Shown in pieces: positions 6,752 through 9,222 of a DNA stretch of 9,222 nucleotides. This DNA is from an uncultured Archangium sp. (lineage in GTDB: Bacteria > Myxococcota > Myxococcia > Myxococcales > Myxococcaceae): positions 1-9,222 of the forward strand of contig CAMLFP010000220.1 of assembly GCA_946479335.1 (NCBI GenBank), written 5' to 3'. Numbering within the stretch: position 1 is the stretch's first letter; the number at the start of each line of letters is the position of its first letter. The notes below the pieces were generated by a model. It saw only the letters and a list, made by a program, of their open reading frames with translations, ran no database searches and was not told where the DNA came from. The translations under genes and the position numbers were made by a program.

Positions 6752-8262
6752 GGAGCCTCTGGGGCTGGGGCGAGGTCGAGGCGCGCGCTGACCTGCAGGA
6801 GACGCAGGCGCGCATCGAGCCGTTCTTCGGGGAGAGTGAGATCGAGCGCGAGGCGGCTCCGCGCGTGCCGCGAGCGCGCGTCGAGGTGCCGCGCGAGCTG
6901 GCGGAGTTCTCGTCGGCCGACGACACCACGCGCGCATCGCGAGCGATGGGCAAGTCGTACGTCGATCGCGTGCGCGGGTTCCGGGGTGACTTTTCGAGCG
7001 CGCCCGACTTCGTGACGTTTCCACGCACCGAAGCGGAGCTGGTGCGCGTGCTGGAGATCGCCGAGGCGCAGCGGCTCTCGGTGACGCCGTTCGGCGGCGG
7101 CTCGTCGGTGGTCGCGGGCTGCGAGCCGTTGCTGGGGCCCTCGCATCGCGGTGCGCTGGCGTTGGATCTCTCGAAGCTGAACCGCGTGACGGAGGTCGAC
7201 GACGTCTCGCACGTCGCGCGCATCGACGCTGGCGTGTTCGGCCCTGCGCTCGAAGCACAGTTGCAGGAGCGCGGGTTCACGTTGAGGCATTTCCCGCAGT
7301 CGTTCGAGTTCTCGACGCTGGGAGGGTGGATCGCCACGCGCGCCGGTGGGCACTTCGCGATGGGCCCGACGCACATCGATGACCTCGTCGAGTCGGTGCG
7401 CATGGTGACTCCGCGCGGCGTCATCGAGTCCAAACGCTTCCCCGCGACCGGCGCGGGCGTCGACGCCAACAAACTGGTCATCGGCAACGAGGGCACGCTG
7501 GGCGTCATCACCGAAGCGTGGATGCGCGTGCGCCCGAAGCCAACGTTCCGCGCGGGCGCGTCGGTGTACTTCGAAGACTTCGAGCAGGCGGTCGCCGCGA
7601 CGCGGGCCATCGCGCAGTCAGGGTTGCTGCCGTCGAACTGCCGGCTCCTCGACGGGACCGAGGCGATGATCAACGGCGTCACCTTCGACGGCTCGTCGGT
7701 GTTGGTGCTGGCCTTCGAGTCAGCGGATCACCCGCTCGACGCGTGGATCGATCGCGCGCTCGCCATCACCGCGGGTTTCGGCGGCGCGTCGAAGGGCAAG
7801 CACGCGTCGGAGTCGTGGAAGTCGTCGTTCTTGAAGGGCCCCTACCTGCAAGACGCGATGATTCAGCTGGGCATGCTCGCCGACACCTTCGAGACCGCGT
7901 GCACCTGGAGCGCGTTCCCAAAGTTGTACGCGGAGGTCACCGAGGCGGTGCGGGAGGCGCTCCCTGGCGGGCTCGTGAGCTGCCGCTTCACGCACGTCTA
8001 CGCCGACGGGCCCGCGCCGTACTTCACGTTCCTCGGGCGCGCGAAGAAGGGCGGTGAGCTCGAGCAGTGGGCGCAGGTGAAAGACGCCGCGTCGAAGGCG
8101 CTCGTGCGCTCTGGCGGCACCATCACGCATCACCACGCTGTCGGGAGGACGCACCGCGCGTGGCTCGACGCCGAGCGACCGGCGCTGTTTTCTTCGGCGC
8201 TGCGCGCGGTGAAGCGCGAGCTGGACCCTTCGGCGATTTTGAACCCCGGCGTGCTGTTCTGA
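6748..8262 (+). CDS. Alkyl-dihydroxyacetonephosphate synthase-like FAD enzyme (AGPS family)
   Basis: AGPS exchanges the acyl chain of acyl-dihydroxyacetone phosphate for a fatty alcohol, forming the ether bond of ether lipids. The 504-residue product begins with the family-typical WGWG (about residues 5-8). An FAD-binding PCMH domain follows, with TPFGGGSSVVAG (113-124), STLGGWIATRAGG and NEGTLGVITEAWMRV. The C-terminal cap has FLKGPYLQDAMIQ, DTFETACTWS, a tyrosine at 425 in APYFTF and HHHAVGR (461-467). The spacing of Tyr425 to the triple histidine matches the catalytic Tyr and His motif of eukaryotic AGPS, which argues for this activity over a generic glycolate-oxidase-type flavoprotein. 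The start is set by the ATGA overlap with the YkgJ gene, with GCGGAG upstream as a plausible ribosome-binding site. Myxobacteria are known to make ether lipids using an AGPS homologue, so the context fits. D-lactate/glycolate dehydrogenase relatives are the main alternative. Confidence 0.88.
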   Translation: MRSLWGWGEVEARADLQETQARIEPFFGESEIEREAAPRVPRARVEVPRELAEFSSADDTTRASRAMGKSYVDRVRGFRGDFSSAPDFVTFPRTEAELVRVLEIAEAQRLSVTPFGGGSSVVAGCEPLLGPSHRGALALDLSKLNRVTEVDDVSHVARIDAGVFGPALEAQLQERGFTLRHFPQSFEFSTLGGWIATRAGGHFAMGPTHIDDLVESVRMVTPRGVIESKRFPATGAGVDANKLVIGNEGTLGVITEAWMRVRPKPTFRAGASVYFEDFEQAVAATRAIAQSGLLPSNCRLLDGTEAMINGVTFDGSSVLVLAFESADHPLDAWIDRALAITAGFGGASKGKHASESWKSSFLKGPYLQDAMIQLGMLADTFETACTWSAFPKLYAEVTEAVREALPGGLVSCRFTHVYADGPAPYFTFLGRAKKGGELEQWAQVKDAASKALVRSGGTITHHHAVGRTHRAWLDAERPALFSSALRAVKRELDPSAILNPGVLF

Positions 8263-8276
8263 AAGTCGTGCACTCC

Positions 8277-8433
8277 CCCTCTCCCGCCAGCGGGAGAGGG
8301 TTGGGGTGAGGGGCGCTACCGCTGACGTCGGCGAGAGGTTGGCAACCGCTTCTTCGTCGCTGTACGCGTTGAAACGCGAGCCTGACCGCCCCTCACCCCC
8401 CGCTTCGCGGGACCCTCTCCCCGGGGGAGAGGG
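8277..8433. repeat. Inverted pair of REP units with 75-base spacer (locus 3)
   Basis: The left arm has a 10-bp stem, 8277-8286/8291-8300, with a four-base loop, then GGTGAGGGG at 8305-8313; the second small hairpin seen at the other loci is missing. The right arm is inverted: CCCCTCACC at 8389-8397, a stem 8399-8403/8407-8411 (CCCGC/GCGGG), and a 9-bp stem 8413-8421/8425-8433. The tails are 75 bases apart, longer than at locus 2. The pair lies where the AGPS-like gene and the TPR gene converge. The C-terminal codons and TAG stop of the TPR gene fall inside this element. Confidence 0.85.
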
Positions 8434-8786
8434 AGGTGCGCGGCGAACCACGGCGAGGTGCGAATCGCGTTCTCGATCTTCGGATCAATCGCGAGCGCGC
8501 GGTTGAGCGCCGCCGTCATCGCGGGCTTCTCTCCAGACCGTGCGTGGAGCGCCGCCACGTAGAACCACGGCCACGCCGCGAGGCCCTTCGAGTATTTCAC
8601 CGCCGCGTCGAGTTCGGTCTTCGCGCGCTTGAGCTCTCCCAGCGCCACCAGCGCGCGCCCGACCTGCAGGCGCACTGCGTAGTCGCGCGGGCGCTTCTCG
8701 GCGATCGGCTTCGCCTCGCGGAGCACCTCGTCGAAGCGCCCCGCCTCATTCAGCGCGTGCAGCTTCAGCAGCCACTCGACGCTCAC
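8316..8786 (-). CDS. TPR-repeat protein with repeat-derived C-terminus
   Basis: The 156-residue product has tetratricopeptide-like helix pairs over about residues 1-104. NEAGRFDEVLREAKPIAEKRPRD, then VGRALVALGELKRAKTELDAAVKYSKG, then VAALHARSGEKPAMTAALNRALAIDPK show the small-residue/Ala-Leu spacing and the final proline of TPRs. Such arrays are protein-interaction scaffolds; no catalytic motif is present and no partner can be named. The start is GTG at 8786, overlapping the TGA of the upstream TPR gene as GTGA, so translation is coupled. From Leu118 onward the frame runs through the inverted REP unit and its spacer (8435-8316). The result is a basic, low-complexity tail ending KKRLPTSRRRQR, which is unlikely to be ancestral. 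No signal peptide is seen. Confidence 0.8.
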   Translation of the reverse strand: MSVEWLLKLHALNEAGRFDEVLREAKPIAEKRPRDYAVRLQVGRALVALGELKRAKTELDAAVKYSKGLAAWPWFYVAALHARSGEKPAMTAALNRALAIDPKIENAIRTSPWFAAHLPLPRGEGPAKRGVRGGQARVSTRTATKKRLPTSRRRQR

Positions 8787-9222
8787 GGCTTCTGCGGGTT
8801 CGCCAGCTGCTCACGGAGCTGCTTCACGGCGACGCGCATCATCGGCGGCTGCTCCGAGGGCGGCGCGAGCTCGACGTACTGCGCGAGGTTCTTCAGCGCG
8901 CGGGGCTCGTCGTTGTCCTCCAGCGACAGCATGCCGGCGAACATGAAGCCGTCGTAGGCCTCCGGGTAGCGCGCGGTGAGGTGCTCGAGGTCGTCGATGG
9001 CGCCGCGGAGGTCGCCTTCCAGCGCGCGCACCACCGCCTGGCCCACGCGCGCCTTCGGGTTGAACGGGTCCAACAGCATCGCGCGCTGCACCAGCGGCCG
9101 CGCTTCTTGAAACGCCTGCCGGCGGATGAGGTGGATGAAGAGGTCGGTCACCGCGTCGAGGTCGTCGGGCGACTGCTGCACCCGCTGCGCGAGCGCCTCG
9201 AGCTTCCCGTCAGACTGTTGGG
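8783..9222 (-). CDS. TPR-repeat protein, C-terminal part (5' end beyond window)
   Basis: The frame is open from the window edge to the TGA at 8783-8785 and encodes at least 145 residues. TPR-like units are visible: LFIHLIRRQAFQEARPLVQRAMLLDPFNPKARVG, VVRALEGDLRGAIDDLEHLTARYPEAYDG, and FAGMLSLEDNDEPRALKNLAQYVELAP. Each has the A-x-x-x-L-P-like ending of a TPR motif. Codons before the GTG at 9181 (reading QQSDGKLEALAQR) remain in frame to the edge, so the true start is outside and the N-terminus, including any signal peptide or lipobox, cannot be judged. It overlaps the downstream TPR gene by four bases (GTGA), and the two probably act in one complex or derive from one protein by splitting. Confidence 0.82.
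   Translation of the reverse strand, partial: QQSDGKLEALAQRVQQSPDDLDAVTDLFIHLIRRQAFQEARPLVQRAMLLDPFNPKARVGQAVVRALEGDLRGAIDDLEHLTARYPEAYDGFMFAGMLSLEDNDEPRALKNLAQYVELAPPSEQPPMMRVAVKQLREQLANPQKP

Noticed and set aside
6155..7258. Long minus-strand open frame extending upstream of the cysQ-coupled gene (total 559 codons from 7258).
   Set aside because: The part beyond 6155 is antisense to the strongly supported YkgJ and AGPS genes and reads as Arg/Ala/Pro-rich low-complexity sequence, typical of high-GC shadow frames.
121..8433. CRISPR-like interpretation of the repeated units.
   Set aside because: The units are kilobases apart, in mixed orientation, with no regular spacers and no cas genes nearby.

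Overview
This is a high-GC bacterial window with strong G/C bias at third codon positions, densely packed with housekeeping genes. GC content, a bacterial alkyl-dihydroxyacetonephosphate synthase (AGPS) homologue, tetratricopeptide (TPR) proteins and an enlarged DNA polymerase III delta subunit all fit a myxobacterium (Myxococcota). That assignment is an inference; no marker such as rRNA is present.

Left block (1-4686, all + strand): the last 37 codons of asnS; a two-hairpin REP-like repeat; a small secreted protein of unknown function; then a tight run of holA (polymerase III delta), an OsmC-family peroxidase/redox protein and metG (methionyl-tRNA synthetase). The OsmC gene and metG overlap by one base, and holA-osmC are separated by only tens of bases, so these three probably form one transcript.

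Middle block: an inverted pair of REP units (REPIN-like, 4697-4798) lies where metG converges with a minus-strand operon (6154 to 4767). That operon holds an unrecognised 191-residue protein and a CysQ/inositol-monophosphatase family phosphatase, joined by a TGATG overlap. A 78-base divergent intergenic region (6155-6232) separates it from a plus-strand pair (6233-8262): a YkgJ-type Cys-cluster protein and an AGPS-like FAD enzyme of ether-lipid synthesis, sharing a 4-base ATGA overlap.

Right block: a second inverted REP pair (8277-8433) lies where the AGPS gene converges with two overlapping minus-strand TPR genes, the upstream one cut by the window edge.

I see no mobile-element transposase, CRISPR array, tRNA/rRNA, toxin-antitoxin or defence module, and no convincing undescribed multigene system. 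The most notable layer is the REP family: five hairpin units at three loci share one 9-base tail. Inverted pairs occupy both convergent junctions, two pairs appear to supply the C-terminal codons of neighbouring proteins, and one tail sits where a ribosome-binding site is expected.
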